A stretch of DNA of 7,834 bases from DATJZH01 sp035499215. GTDB taxonomy: Bacteria > Actinomycetota > Actinomycetes > Streptosporangiales > Streptosporangiaceae. A program made the position numbers and the translations under genes. The DNA lies in the NCBI GenBank assembly GCA_035499215.1, contig DATJZH010000114.1:1-7834 (forward strand), written 5' to 3'. Under the pieces are notes generated by a model. It made no database searches. It was not told the origin of the DNA and saw only the letters and a program-made list of their open reading frames with translations. Below are positions 1 to 5,597 of this stretch, one piece after another (position 1 is the stretch's first letter; each line of letters opens with the position of its first letter).

Positions 1-21
1 AGACTGTCCTGCGGCTGCCAG

Positions 22-795
22 TTACCTGGGCTCGGGTTCATTCTCGTGGCGGCCGGTGAGCAGGTCCTGAATCCGGATTTTCGCGCGGATCACCGGCAGC
101 CGCAGGCGCTGTTCCCGGCGGTTGGCCCTGGCGAGCTTCCGGGGCTTTTCCCGGTACCGCCAGCGGGCCCACGGTGACCCGGGCCGGGCAAGCCGGATGG
201 CCCCGGGGATGAAGAGCGGCGGCACGAACAGGCCGAAAAGCCCGGTCCAGATCTTGCCTTTCAGCAGCGTGATCGCGGCAAGCACGAACAGCAGGGCCAC
301 GATCAGGGTGAGCGTCACGACCGCGCCGGGGCTGCCAGGGAGCTCGTGATAGTCGGCCACGCTCTTCACCCCGACCGGCGTGGCCCCGATCAGCAGCAGC
401 GCCGTTACCCCGGCGGCGACGAACACCGCGTCGATCGAGAGCCGTCCCTCGTTGCTCCAGTACACGTCGCGCAGGTGCAGTATGAGCGCGAACTCATCGA
501 GCACCAGGGCGGTGCCGAGGCCGAACAACGCGGCCGGCCCGGACCGCCAGGCCAGTGAGTGCTGCGGCGCCGCGAGCTGGGCGACGCCGCCGATTCCCAT
601 GAACACCACGCCGAAGACCATGTGGTGAACATGCACGGTGCCCGCCGTGACGTTGCGCGGCCACCAGCGTACCTGTGCGCGGATCAGACGCGCAGAGATA
701 CGAATAAAGCCAAATCCGGCCACAAATGTCACGAAAAAACAGAACAGCGGCAGCCGCCCGGTATCCATGATCTGCGCTTGGAACCAGCCGGACAT
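22..795 (-). CDS. Six-helix integral membrane protein, unknown function
   Basis: I do not recognise a named family. From the ATG at 795 the product is 257 residues, with about six hydrophobic segments (roughly 14-33, 58-77, 88-105, 121-137, 158-178, 182-200) and a strongly basic tail (about 201-257) that is probably cytoplasmic. Two polar stretches sit at membrane edges: TVHVHHMVFG (53-62, His55, His57, His58) and a segment at 99-123 with Asp100, Glu101, His107, Asp110, Trp113, Glu116 and Asp122. Clustered His/Asp/Glu beside helices could bind metal or serve catalysis, but this is inference. The frame stays open upstream to 900, but those 35 residues are low-complexity Gly/Arg/Pro and unlike a membrane protein start. 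The ATG at 795 has purine-rich sequence (GAGGTAGGGG) just upstream, so I chose it; Met10 is an alternative. The stop is TAA at 22-24. Sure that it is a gene, unsure of its role. Confidence 0.85.
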   Translation of the reverse strand: MSGWFQAQIMDTGRLPLFCFFVTFVAGFGFIRISARLIRAQVRWWPRNVTAGTVHVHHMVFGVVFMGIGGVAQLAAPQHSLAWRSGPAALFGLGTALVLDEFALILHLRDVYWSNEGRLSIDAVFVAAGVTALLLIGATPVGVKSVADYHELPGSPGAVVTLTLIVALLFVLAAITLLKGKIWTGLFGLFVPPLFIPGAIRLARPGSPWARWRYREKPRKLARANRREQRLRLPVIRAKIRIQDLLTGRHENEPEPR

Positions 796-872
796 GGCAA
801 CCCCTACCTCGCGGCCCGCCACGGAACTCCCCGGTGGCGGGCGGGCGGCACCACCCAAGTCTTGCCTGCGGG

Positions 873-900
873 AAACTACCCCGCTACCGCACTGCCGCAA
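873..900 (-). promoter_or_regulatory. Candidate sigma70-type promoter for the leftward membrane protein gene
   Basis: On the minus strand there is TTGCGG (895-900), a 16-base spacer and TAGTTT (873-878), fitting the loose actinomycete pattern TTGnnn-N16-18-TAnnnT. Transcription would start near 866, leaving a leader of about 70 bases before the ATG at 795. The -35 matches only at TTG, so this is a plausible prediction only. Confidence 0.35.
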
Positions 901-958
901 TGATCAGGCCTGCCGCAGCCGCTCGGCGCCGGACAGGCTGCCGCGGGCGATCGGTGTA

Positions 959-975
959 CCCGCCGGGGCGGCGGG
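959..975 (-). terminator. GC hairpin downstream of the dehydrogenase gene
   Basis: CCCGCCG (959-965) and CGGCGGG (969-975) form a perfect 7-bp stem with a GGG loop, about 30 bases past the stop of the leftward dehydrogenase gene. There is no T-run, so it could be a U-tract-less actinomycete terminator or just chance in GC-rich DNA. The rest of the 796-1005 gap shows only the candidate promoter at 873-900. Confidence 0.3.
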
Positions 976-1005
976 CTGAGCGCGCGCACGGCGTGCCCGC
1001 TGCCG

Positions 1006-2154
1006 CTACCGGCGCGGCGGGTGCGGATAGTCCGGCGAACGGTGCTGGAAGGAAAGTATGCGCGGGTTACGGATCACGCCGTGGCGGATCTCGATGGCCC
1101 GCCGGATGGTCTGGCTCGCCTGCCATGCCTGCGGGCCGCCGAGCACCGAGCGCAGGTGCGGCAGCAGCGCCTCGCTGATCTCCCAGGTGGCGGAGTCCCA
1201 GAGGTAAGACGGGCTGTGGTCCACGCCGTAGTAGCGGACGTTACTGCCCACTGTCAGCATCGGCGCTGCGAAGGATGTCGGCCGTGCCCAGCTGAAGCCC
1301 ATGCCCTCGTCGCACGACACGTCGACGATGAGGCTGCCCGGCGCAAAGGGCTTCAGCTCGTCGCTGGTGACGAACATCAGCGGGGCATCGGTATCCTGCA
1401 GGACGCAGTTGACCACGATGTCATGCTCGGCCAGGAAGGCCGCCAGCGGCACGGGGCCGGCTTCCCCGAACGCGTGGCAGCGGGTCGTGTCGCCGACGTC
1501 GCGCCCGAAATGCACCATTCGCACCGAATGGATGGGCGAGGCGACCGCGTTGACGTCACGGTGGGTCAGGACGGTGACGTCATTCACGCCGTGCGCGCTG
1601 AGTGCAGTCACCGCGCCCCGGCCAGTAGCCCCGAAGCTGATGACCGCAGCTCGCAGCCGGCGGCCATACTCGCCCGTCGCCCCGATGAGCTCCAGCGCGT
1701 GCAGCACCGAGCAGTAGCCGGCCAGCTCGTTGTTCTTGTGAAAGACGTGCAGGCTGAACGAGCCGTCGCCGGACCAGTGGTTCATCGCCTCGAAGGCGAT
1801 CAGCGTGAGCCGCTTGTCGATGCTCAGCTGAGTGATCTCCGGATCCTGGACGCAATGCGGCCAGCCCCACAGCACCTGGCCCTCGGTCATCTGGGCCAGG
1901 TCCCCTGGCTGCGGTTTGGGCAGCAGGATGACATCGCACTGCGCGACAAGCTGCGCGCGGGTGCGCAGCCCAGCGACCCACGGCGCCAGCTCCTCGTCGG
2001 GCACGCCGAAATGCCCGCCGTACCCGCGCTCGAGGTAGATGCGCTCGCGCAGGTCAGGCTCGATCCGCTCGATGTGCAGCGGATGGACGGCGAGGCGGCG
2101 CTCGTTTTCCTTACCTGACCGCGCGATGATTCCGACGCTGAGCTGCTGATCCAC
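1006..2154 (-). CDS. NAD(P)-dependent dehydrogenase, alanine dehydrogenase/PNT superfamily (carboxyethylornithine synthase- or saccharopine dehydrogenase-like)
   Basis: The 382-residue product has the two-domain layout of the alanine dehydrogenase/transhydrogenase N-terminal superfamily. The N-terminal part opens with GKENERR (14-20), matching the K-x-x-E-R-R-x-x-x-x-P signature, followed by a GYGGHFGV loop (44-51), LLPKP (77-81, Lys80) and WGWPHC (96-101, His100), positions where alanine dehydrogenase keeps its catalytic Lys and His. A Rossmann nucleotide loop, FGATGRG, lies at 174-180. Near the C-terminus YYGVDHSPS (308-316) resembles the substrate-side segment of saccharopine dehydrogenases. 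These are soluble enzymes that reductively couple or split amino acids and 2-oxo acids. N5-(carboxyethyl)ornithine synthase is my best guess, but the substrate cannot be read from sequence. The start is GTG at 2154, with AAGGGAG (2160-2166) five bases upstream. It is divergent from the LtrA-like gene and shares its regulatory gap. Superfamily confident, substrate not. Confidence 0.85.
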   Translation of the reverse strand: MDQQLSVGIIARSGKENERRLAVHPLHIERIEPDLRERIYLERGYGGHFGVPDEELAPWVAGLRTRAQLVAQCDVILLPKPQPGDLAQMTEGQVLWGWPHCVQDPEITQLSIDKRLTLIAFEAMNHWSGDGSFSLHVFHKNNELAGYCSVLHALELIGATGEYGRRLRAAVISFGATGRGAVTALSAHGVNDVTVLTHRDVNAVASPIHSVRMVHFGRDVGDTTRCHAFGEAGPVPLAAFLAEHDIVVNCVLQDTDAPLMFVTSDELKPFAPGSLIVDVSCDEGMGFSWARPTSFAAPMLTVGSNVRYYGVDHSPSYLWDSATWEISEALLPHLRSVLGGPQAWQASQTIRRAIEIRHGVIRNPRILSFQHRSPDYPHPPRR

Positions 2155-2175
2155 CGGTGCTCCCTTGCTCGGCTC

Positions 2176-2188
2176 CTGTGTAGCACAG
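2176..2188. promoter_or_regulatory. Operator-like dyad CTGTG-N3-CACAG
   Basis: A perfect 5-bp inverted repeat with a 3-base spacer lies 21 bases upstream of the GTG start of the leftward dehydrogenase, just before its ribosome binding site. The position would suit a repressor site, but no regulator gene is adjacent and such a short dyad can arise by chance. Confidence 0.25.
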
Positions 2189-2198
2189 CCGTCCGTGG

Positions 2199-2261
2199 CC
2201 GCCTGGCACGCTGAGCCGATCGGCCGGGCCGATCAGCCGGGCGGATCAGCGTGCCAGGCGG
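2199..2261. repeat. Nested palindrome in the divergent intergenic region
   Basis: Outer arms of 16 bp (2199-2214 and 2246-2261, CCGCCTGGCACGCTGA and its exact reverse complement) enclose 31 bases. These contain a second perfect hairpin, GATCGGCC (2218-2225), G, GGCCGATC (2227-2234). The structure lies 45 bases upstream of the leftward dehydrogenase start and about 140 bases upstream of the LtrA-like start. Because the flanking genes diverge, it is not placed as an ordinary terminator. It could be a cruciform, a regulator site, a leader structure or a small structured RNA. Confidence 0.7.
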
Positions 2262-2304
2262 CGTGCTGGGCAGGCGGGCCGGCCCGTTTGGCTGCCTGGT
2301 GTTT

Positions 2305-2327
2305 CTGGCCGGCTTCCGGCCGGCCAG
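2305..2327. repeat. 9-bp stem-loop upstream of the LtrA-like gene
   Basis: CTGGCCGGC (2305-2313) and GCCGGCCAG (2319-2327) are perfect complements around the 5-base loop TTCCG. A 12-base palindrome, CGGGCCGGCCCG, lies just before it at 2275-2286. There is no T-run. If transcription starts upstream, it would be a leader hairpin of the LtrA-like operon. I see no convincing -10/-35 pair for that operon. Confidence 0.4.
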
Positions 2328-2402
2328 GATGATCCCTGGCGGGCCCCGGCTGACCCGGGCTGGCCGGGAGGCAGCCCGCGCGGGCACAGGCGGGAGCGGG
2401 CA

Positions 2403-3611
2403 ATGGCACGGGACCGGCAGCGGAACCTGCTGCGCGAACCCGGCCCGGCGCGCGTCACGAACATCGAGCTGTTCTTCGACCTGGTCTATGTCTTCGCCGT
2501 CACGCAGCTGTCGGAATACCTGCTGCGCAATCTGACGCCGGCCGGCGCGCTGCGGACCGGCCTTCTCCTCACGATGGTCTGGCTGCTGTGGGCTTACGCC
2601 ACGTGGGTGACGAACTGGCTCGACCCCGACCGGATCGCCGTCCGGCTGATGCTGCTCGGCCTGATGCTGATCAGCCTGGTGATGTCGGCCGCGCTGCCGG
2701 ACGCGTTCGGCCCGGGCGGCCTGCTGGTCGGCGGCGCCTACGCGGCCATGCAGATCGGCCGCAGCACGTTCGCCGTCGCCGGGCTGCAGGGTCAGCAGCT
2801 GCAGCGGAACTTTCAGCGGATCCTGGCCTGGTGTGTGCTCAGCGGGGCCCTCGCCGTGTGCGGCGGTCTTGCGACCGGCGCGGCGCGGGAGCTGCTGTGG
2901 CTCGGTGCCGTCGGTGTTGACCTGCTCGGCGGCGTGGCCGGTTTCTACACCCCTGGCCTGGGCCGGTCCCGCACTCAGGAATGGGATATCGAGGGCGGCC
3001 ATTTCGCCGAGCGGTGCCAGGCATTCATCCTGATCGCGCTCGGCGAGTCCATCGTGGTGATCGGCGCCACGCTGGCCGGCCTGCTGTCGGGCCCCGTTGC
3101 CCTGCACGGCAGGCCGGCGGCCGGGTACGTTGCTGCATTCCTCGCGGCATTCGCCGGCAGTGCCGGGCTGTGGTGGATCTACTTCGACCGCAGCGCCGAG
3201 GAGAGCGCGCGGGTTATCGCCGAGTCAGCCGACCCCGGGCGGCTTGGCCGGTCGGCGTATCACCTCATTCATCCGGTCATGGTCGCCGGGATCATCGTCG
3301 ACGCGACGGCCGACAAGGTCCTGCTGTCCAGCCCGGCGGCACCGGCCTCGTCGATCGCGTGGCTGCTGCTCGGCGGCACCGGCCTGTACATCGCGGGGCA
3401 TGCGGCGTTCAAGGCGGTCGTCTGGCGGACCGTGTCCTGGCCGCGGATCGCCGCGCTGGCCGTCCTCGCGCTGCTCGCCCTGGCGGCGCCGCACGTCAGC
3501 GCGCTCGTGCTCGCCATCTGCGCCGCGGCCGTGGTGGCGGCGGTCGGCGCCGCGGACTATGTCGGCCGGCCCGGCCGCCGCGCCAGCTCGGCTGGGACCA
3601 TGGACTCATGA
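2403..3611 (+). CDS. LtrA family (low temperature requirement protein A) integral membrane protein
   Basis: The 402-residue product matches the LtrA family. ELFFDLVYVFAVTQLS (22-37) is the family's N-terminal signature, HFAERCQAFILIALGESI (200-217) its central signature, and LWWIYFD (256-262) and YHLIHPVMVAGIIV (286-299) follow in order. Hydrophobic segments cover nearly the whole chain, about ten in number, so it sits in the cytoplasmic membrane. The family is named after a Listeria locus needed for growth in the cold; its biochemical activity is not established, and most actinomycete members are uncharacterised. The ATG start is supported by GGGAG (2392-2396), six bases upstream. The stop codon overlaps the methyltransferase start (TCATGA, 3606-3611), so the two are probably one operon. 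Family confident, physiological role open. Confidence 0.93.
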   Translation: MARDRQRNLLREPGPARVTNIELFFDLVYVFAVTQLSEYLLRNLTPAGALRTGLLLTMVWLLWAYATWVTNWLDPDRIAVRLMLLGLMLISLVMSAALPDAFGPGGLLVGGAYAAMQIGRSTFAVAGLQGQQLQRNFQRILAWCVLSGALAVCGGLATGAARELLWLGAVGVDLLGGVAGFYTPGLGRSRTQEWDIEGGHFAERCQAFILIALGESIVVIGATLAGLLSGPVALHGRPAAGYVAAFLAAFAGSAGLWWIYFDRSAEESARVIAESADPGRLGRSAYHLIHPVMVAGIIVDATADKVLLSSPAAPASSIAWLLLGGTGLYIAGHAAFKAVVWRTVSWPRIAALAVLALLALAAPHVSALVLAICAAAVVAAVGAADYVGRPGRRASSAGTMDS

Positions 3612-4414
3612 CCGGCGGCGGCTATCTCCTGGACAACCAGCAGGCTGCGGCGGGGACGCGCCTTGCCGCGTTGTCGGTGCTCTTTGATCCGTGGACGCTG
3701 CGGCACATCGAGGACCTGGGCATCGCCCCAGGCTGGCGGTGCTGGGAGGTGGGAGCAGGCGGCCCGTCGGTGCCGCGCTGGCTGGCCGCGCGCGCCGGGC
3801 CGTCCGGGCGCGTGCTGGCCACTGATATCGACACCACCTGGATCGCGGAAACGGCAGCCGGCGCGGGCACTTCCGGCAGCGTCGAGGTCCGCCGCCACGA
3901 CATCGCTGCCGACGAGCCGCCGGCCGAGATATTCGACCTGGTCCATGCCCGGCTGGTGCTGGTGCACGTCGCGGACCGCGACCGGGCGCTGTGCTCGATG
4001 ATCAGTGTGCTGGAGCCGGGCGGCTGGCTGCTGCTCGAGGACGCCGACCCAGCCCTGCAGCCGCTGATCTGCCCGGACGACTACGGCCCTGAGCAGCGAC
4101 TGGCCAACAAGCTCCGGTCCGGCTTCCGCCAGCTGATGGCGCAGCGCGGCGCCGACCTCGGCTACGGGCGCAGGCTGCCGCGGCTGCTGCGCGAGGCCGG
4201 GCTGGTCGCGGTGGCGGCCGACGCGTTCTTCCCGGTGACGTCCCCGGCGTGTGACGTGCTCGAGGCGGCGACGGTACGGCAGATCAGCGCGGGCCTGGTC
4301 GGCGCTGGTCTGGCGACCGCCGACGAGGTCGCCGCCCATCTGGCGAATGTCGAGGCGGGCAGGCTCGACCTGGCGACAGCACCGATGATCTCAGCCTGGG
4401 GACGCCGGCCCTAG
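3608..4414 (+). CDS. Class I SAM-dependent methyltransferase, substrate unknown
   Basis: The 268-residue product has the Rossmann-type methyltransferase core. Motif I is WEVGAGGPS (46-54), which contacts S-adenosylmethionine. The acidic end of the second strand is LATDID (70-75, Asp73). HDIA (98-101) is followed by FDLVHAR (109-115), and LEPGGWLLLEDAD (135-147) gives the motif III strand-turn-strand. The C-terminal part (about 165-268) probably holds the substrate-binding region. Motif I reads GAGGPS rather than GxGxG, within normal variation. The reading frame extends far upstream, but that part overlaps the LtrA-like gene. The ATG at 3608 gives a typical length and overlaps the preceding TGA by four bases (ATGA), indicating translational coupling. 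The substrate cannot be read; the membrane-protein partner makes a lipid or small-molecule role possible, but this is inference. The stop is TAG, and GGGGACGCCG occurs twice around it (4398-4407, 4418-4427). Confidence 0.9.
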   Translation: MTGGGYLLDNQQAAAGTRLAALSVLFDPWTLRHIEDLGIAPGWRCWEVGAGGPSVPRWLAARAGPSGRVLATDIDTTWIAETAAGAGTSGSVEVRRHDIAADEPPAEIFDLVHARLVLVHVADRDRALCSMISVLEPGGWLLLEDADPALQPLICPDDYGPEQRLANKLRSGFRQLMAQRGADLGYGRRLPRLLREAGLVAVAADAFFPVTSPACDVLEAATVRQISAGLVGAGLATADEVAAHLANVEAGRLDLATAPMISAWGRRP

Positions 4415-4519
4415 CCCGGGGACGCCGCCTGGTGCCGTGACATGGCGCGGCTGCGAGCTGACGCGCTCCGAGGGGCCTTCAGGGGGCGGACCGGGCCGCC
4501 GCAGCCGGCCGGAGCCTTG

Positions 4520-4525
4520 TAAGCT
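4520..4525 (+). promoter_or_regulatory. Candidate -10 element for the tRNA-Met gene
   Basis: TAAGCT (4520-4525), within TTGTAAGCTATGGG, is the only AT-richer TAnnnT hexamer between the methyltransferase stop and the tRNA. It would place a start near 4532 and a leader of about 75 bases. No good -35 is visible. The rest of the 193-base gap (4415-4607) shows only a 7-bp hairpin (4571-4577/4581-4587). Confidence 0.3.
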
Positions 4526-4607
4526 ATGGGAGCCTCCGGCGTACCGGCCGGGGCCCTGGCCAGTGCGCCGGTCCCCGCGACGGGGGCGGCCGGGCGCGGT
4601 TCAGTGC

Positions 4608-4681
4608 GGCGGAGTAGCTCAGTCAGGCAGAGCAAGCGGCTCATAATCGCTGTGTCGCCGGTTCAAGTCCGGCCTCCGCTA
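4608..4681 (+). tRNA. tRNA-Met (anticodon CAU), elongator type
   Basis: A complete 74-base cloverleaf can be drawn. The acceptor stem is GGCGGAG (4608-4614) with CTCCGCT (4674-4680), followed by discriminator A4681. The D stem is GCTC/GAGC (4617-4620, 4630-4633). The anticodon stem is AGCGG/TCGCT, with loop CTCATAA (4640-4646) and anticodon CAT at 4642-4644. The variable loop is 4652-4656. The T stem is GCCGG/CCGGC, with loop TTCAAGT. The first pair is a G-U wobble, and CCA is not encoded (CGA follows). The three G-C anticodon-stem pairs of initiator tRNA are absent. A tRNA-Ile2 with lysidine-modified CAU has a similar anticodon arm and cannot be fully excluded, but the place upstream of rpmG and hadA/B matches metT in mycobacteria. 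It serves internal AUG codons. Confidence 0.95.
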
Positions 4682-4709
4682 CGACTCGCCGGGGCAGGCG
4701 CGCTGCGGC

Positions 4710-4715
4710 TATCCT
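4710..4715 (+). promoter_or_regulatory. Candidate -10 element for the rpmG-hadAB-murB transcript
   Basis: TATCCT (4710-4715), in GGCTATCCTGACGG, fits the actinomycete -10 pattern TAnnnT and lies about 160 bases before rpmG. No clear -35 hexamer lies 16-18 bases upstream. The tRNA transcript may also read through. Confidence 0.35.
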
Positions 4716-4718
4716 GAC

Positions 4719-4816
4719 GGCGGCAGCCCTGGCAGTTGCGTGCTGCCGTCGGCGGGCGGGAATACCGCGGGCGCACTCTGCGCTCGCACGGCATCGGTGC
4801 GGGGCACGCCGCACCG
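4719..4816 (+). promoter_or_regulatory. rpmG leader with two stem-loops
   Basis: The 190 bases between tRNA-Met and rpmG contain no gene. Two hairpins are visible: 4719-4727 with 4742-4750 (9 bp including one G-U, 14-base loop) and 4795-4802 with 4809-4816 (8 bp, CGGTGCGG/CCGCACCG, 6-base loop). The first could end the tRNA transcript or sit at the start of the rpmG mRNA. The second would be in its leader. I recognise no known ribosomal-protein leader or riboswitch. Confidence 0.35.
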
Positions 4817-4871
4817 CCGCTGCCGGGTACGGCACGACAGAACCATCCGCACGAAAGAAAGGCACTCCATA

Positions 4872-5036
4872 GTGGCTGCGACAGATGTCAGGCCCAAGAT
4901 CACCTTGGCCTGCCAGGAGTGCAAGCACCGCAACTACATCACCAGGAAGAACCGGCGCAACAACCCCGACCGGGTCGAGCTGAGCAAGTACTGCCCGAAC
5001 TGCCGCAAGCACCAGCCGCATCGCGAGACGCGCTAG
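4872..5036 (+). CDS. rpmG: 50S ribosomal protein L33, zinc-ribbon (C+) type
   Basis: The 54-residue product is clearly bacterial L33: a short basic protein of the large ribosomal subunit near the tRNA exit region. The start AATDVRPKITLAC, the core YITRKNRRNNPDR and the end HRETR are what actinomycete L33 proteins show. Two Cys pairs, Cys14/Cys17 (CQEC) and Cys41/Cys44 (CPNC), form the zinc ribbon. This is the zinc-containing form, not the Cys-less form induced by zinc starvation, so Zur control is not expected. The frame is open further upstream, but the homologous start is the GTG at 4872, with GAAAGG (4857-4862) nine bases before it. It follows tRNA-Met and precedes the dehydratase pair, the order known from related genomes. 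Highly confident. Confidence 0.97.
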   Translation: MAATDVRPKITLACQECKHRNYITRKNRRNNPDRVELSKYCPNCRKHQPHRETR

Positions 5037-5051
5037 CGCAGGCAGCCTTGA

Positions 5052-5116
5052 CCGCCGGCCAGCCGGCCGGCGGGCATCGCGCCCGGCCGGCCCGGCCGGG
5101 CATCGCCCGGGCCGGC
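5052..5116 (+). promoter_or_regulatory. Stem-loop cluster between rpmG and the hadA-like gene
   Basis: The 111-base gap is nearly all G and C. A 9-bp stem, CCGCCGGCC/GGCCGGCGG (5052-5060/5065-5073), with a 4-base loop comes first. Next is CGGGC/GCCCG (5071-5075/5081-5085), then CCGGGC/GCCCGG (5096-5101/5105-5110) with a 3-base loop. GGGCATCGC is repeated at 5072-5080 and 5098-5106. The hairpins are partly mutually exclusive. They may end part of the rpmG transcript or protect mRNA ends; no U-run follows. Confidence 0.4.
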
Positions 5117-5147
5117 TATCTGACCGCTTCCGAGGGGTGGAGCCCGC

Positions 5148-5597
5148 ATGGCCATCAACCGCGACTATCTTGGCCGCACCTATCCCGTCAGCGAGCCGTA
5201 CGAGGTCAGCCGGGTCAAGATTGCCGAGTTCGCTGACGCGATCGGTGATCCCAGTCCCCGCTACCGGGATGCCGCCGCCGCCCGGGCTGCCGGGTACCCG
5301 GACGTGATCGCGCCGCCCACATTCCCGGTCGTGATCAGCATGGCGGCCGCCGGGCGTGCCGTGCACGACCCCGGACTCGGCCTGGACTACTCGCTGGTCG
5401 TGCACGCAGAACAGCGTTTCGAGTATTCCCGGCCGCTCACGGCCGGCGACGTCGTGACGGCCGAGGTCACGATCTCCGATATCCGGACGGCGGGCCGCAA
5501 CGTGCTGATGACCACCCAGACCGAGATCCGGACGGTGGCGGGCGAGCACGTCTGCACGGCCCACTCGACGCTCGCCGAGCGCGGCGGTGCCCAGTGA
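5148..5597 (+). CDS. HadA-like dehydratase subunit (MaoC N-terminal/FAS1-like hotdog domain)
   Basis: The 149-residue product is a single hotdog-fold domain resembling mycobacterial HadA: a start of the form INRDYLGRTYPVSEPYEVSR, then KIAEFADAIGD (24-34), AGYPDVIAPPTFPVVI (48-63) and an EQRFEYSRPLTAGD segment (88-101). The hydratase Asp/His catalytic signature is absent, as expected for the substrate-holding subunit that pairs with HadB. In mycobacteria HadAB dehydrates (3R)-hydroxyacyl-ACP in the FAS-II cycle for mycolic acids. In actinomycetes without mycolates the substrate is not settled, so the fatty-acyl role is inferred. The ATG at 5148 has a strong purine-rich site (GAGGGGTGGAG, 5132-5142) just upstream. 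Its TGA overlaps the next gene's GTG by four bases (GTGA), which fits equimolar synthesis of the two subunits. Family confident. Confidence 0.92.
   Translation: MAINRDYLGRTYPVSEPYEVSRVKIAEFADAIGDPSPRYRDAAAARAAGYPDVIAPPTFPVVISMAAAGRAVHDPGLGLDYSLVVHAEQRFEYSRPLTAGDVVTAEVTISDIRTAGRNVLMTTQTEIRTVAGEHVCTAHSTLAERGGAQ

Noticed and set aside
1021..2118. 365-codon plus-strand frame opposite the dehydrogenase gene
   Set aside because: It mirrors the dehydrogenase in reverse, has no recognisable motif, and the minus-strand protein has clear family signatures.
2199..2261. Insertion sequence end or attachment site
   Set aside because: No transposase or integrase gene, no target-site duplication and no second copy in the window.
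1887..3107. 406-codon minus-strand frame spanning the divergent gap and half of the LtrA-like gene
   Set aside because: It overlaps two genes with clear families and crosses the palindromic intergenic region; the composition is low-complexity Arg/Pro/Gln.
2981..3607. 209-residue N-terminal extension of the methyltransferase
   Set aside because: The upstream frame is out of frame with, and fully inside, the LtrA-like gene. The ATG at 3608 in the ATGA overlap gives the expected length.
4872..5036. Zur-regulated alternative L33
   Set aside because: Both CxxC pairs are present, so this is the zinc-containing housekeeping form, and no Zur-box-like sequence was recognised upstream.
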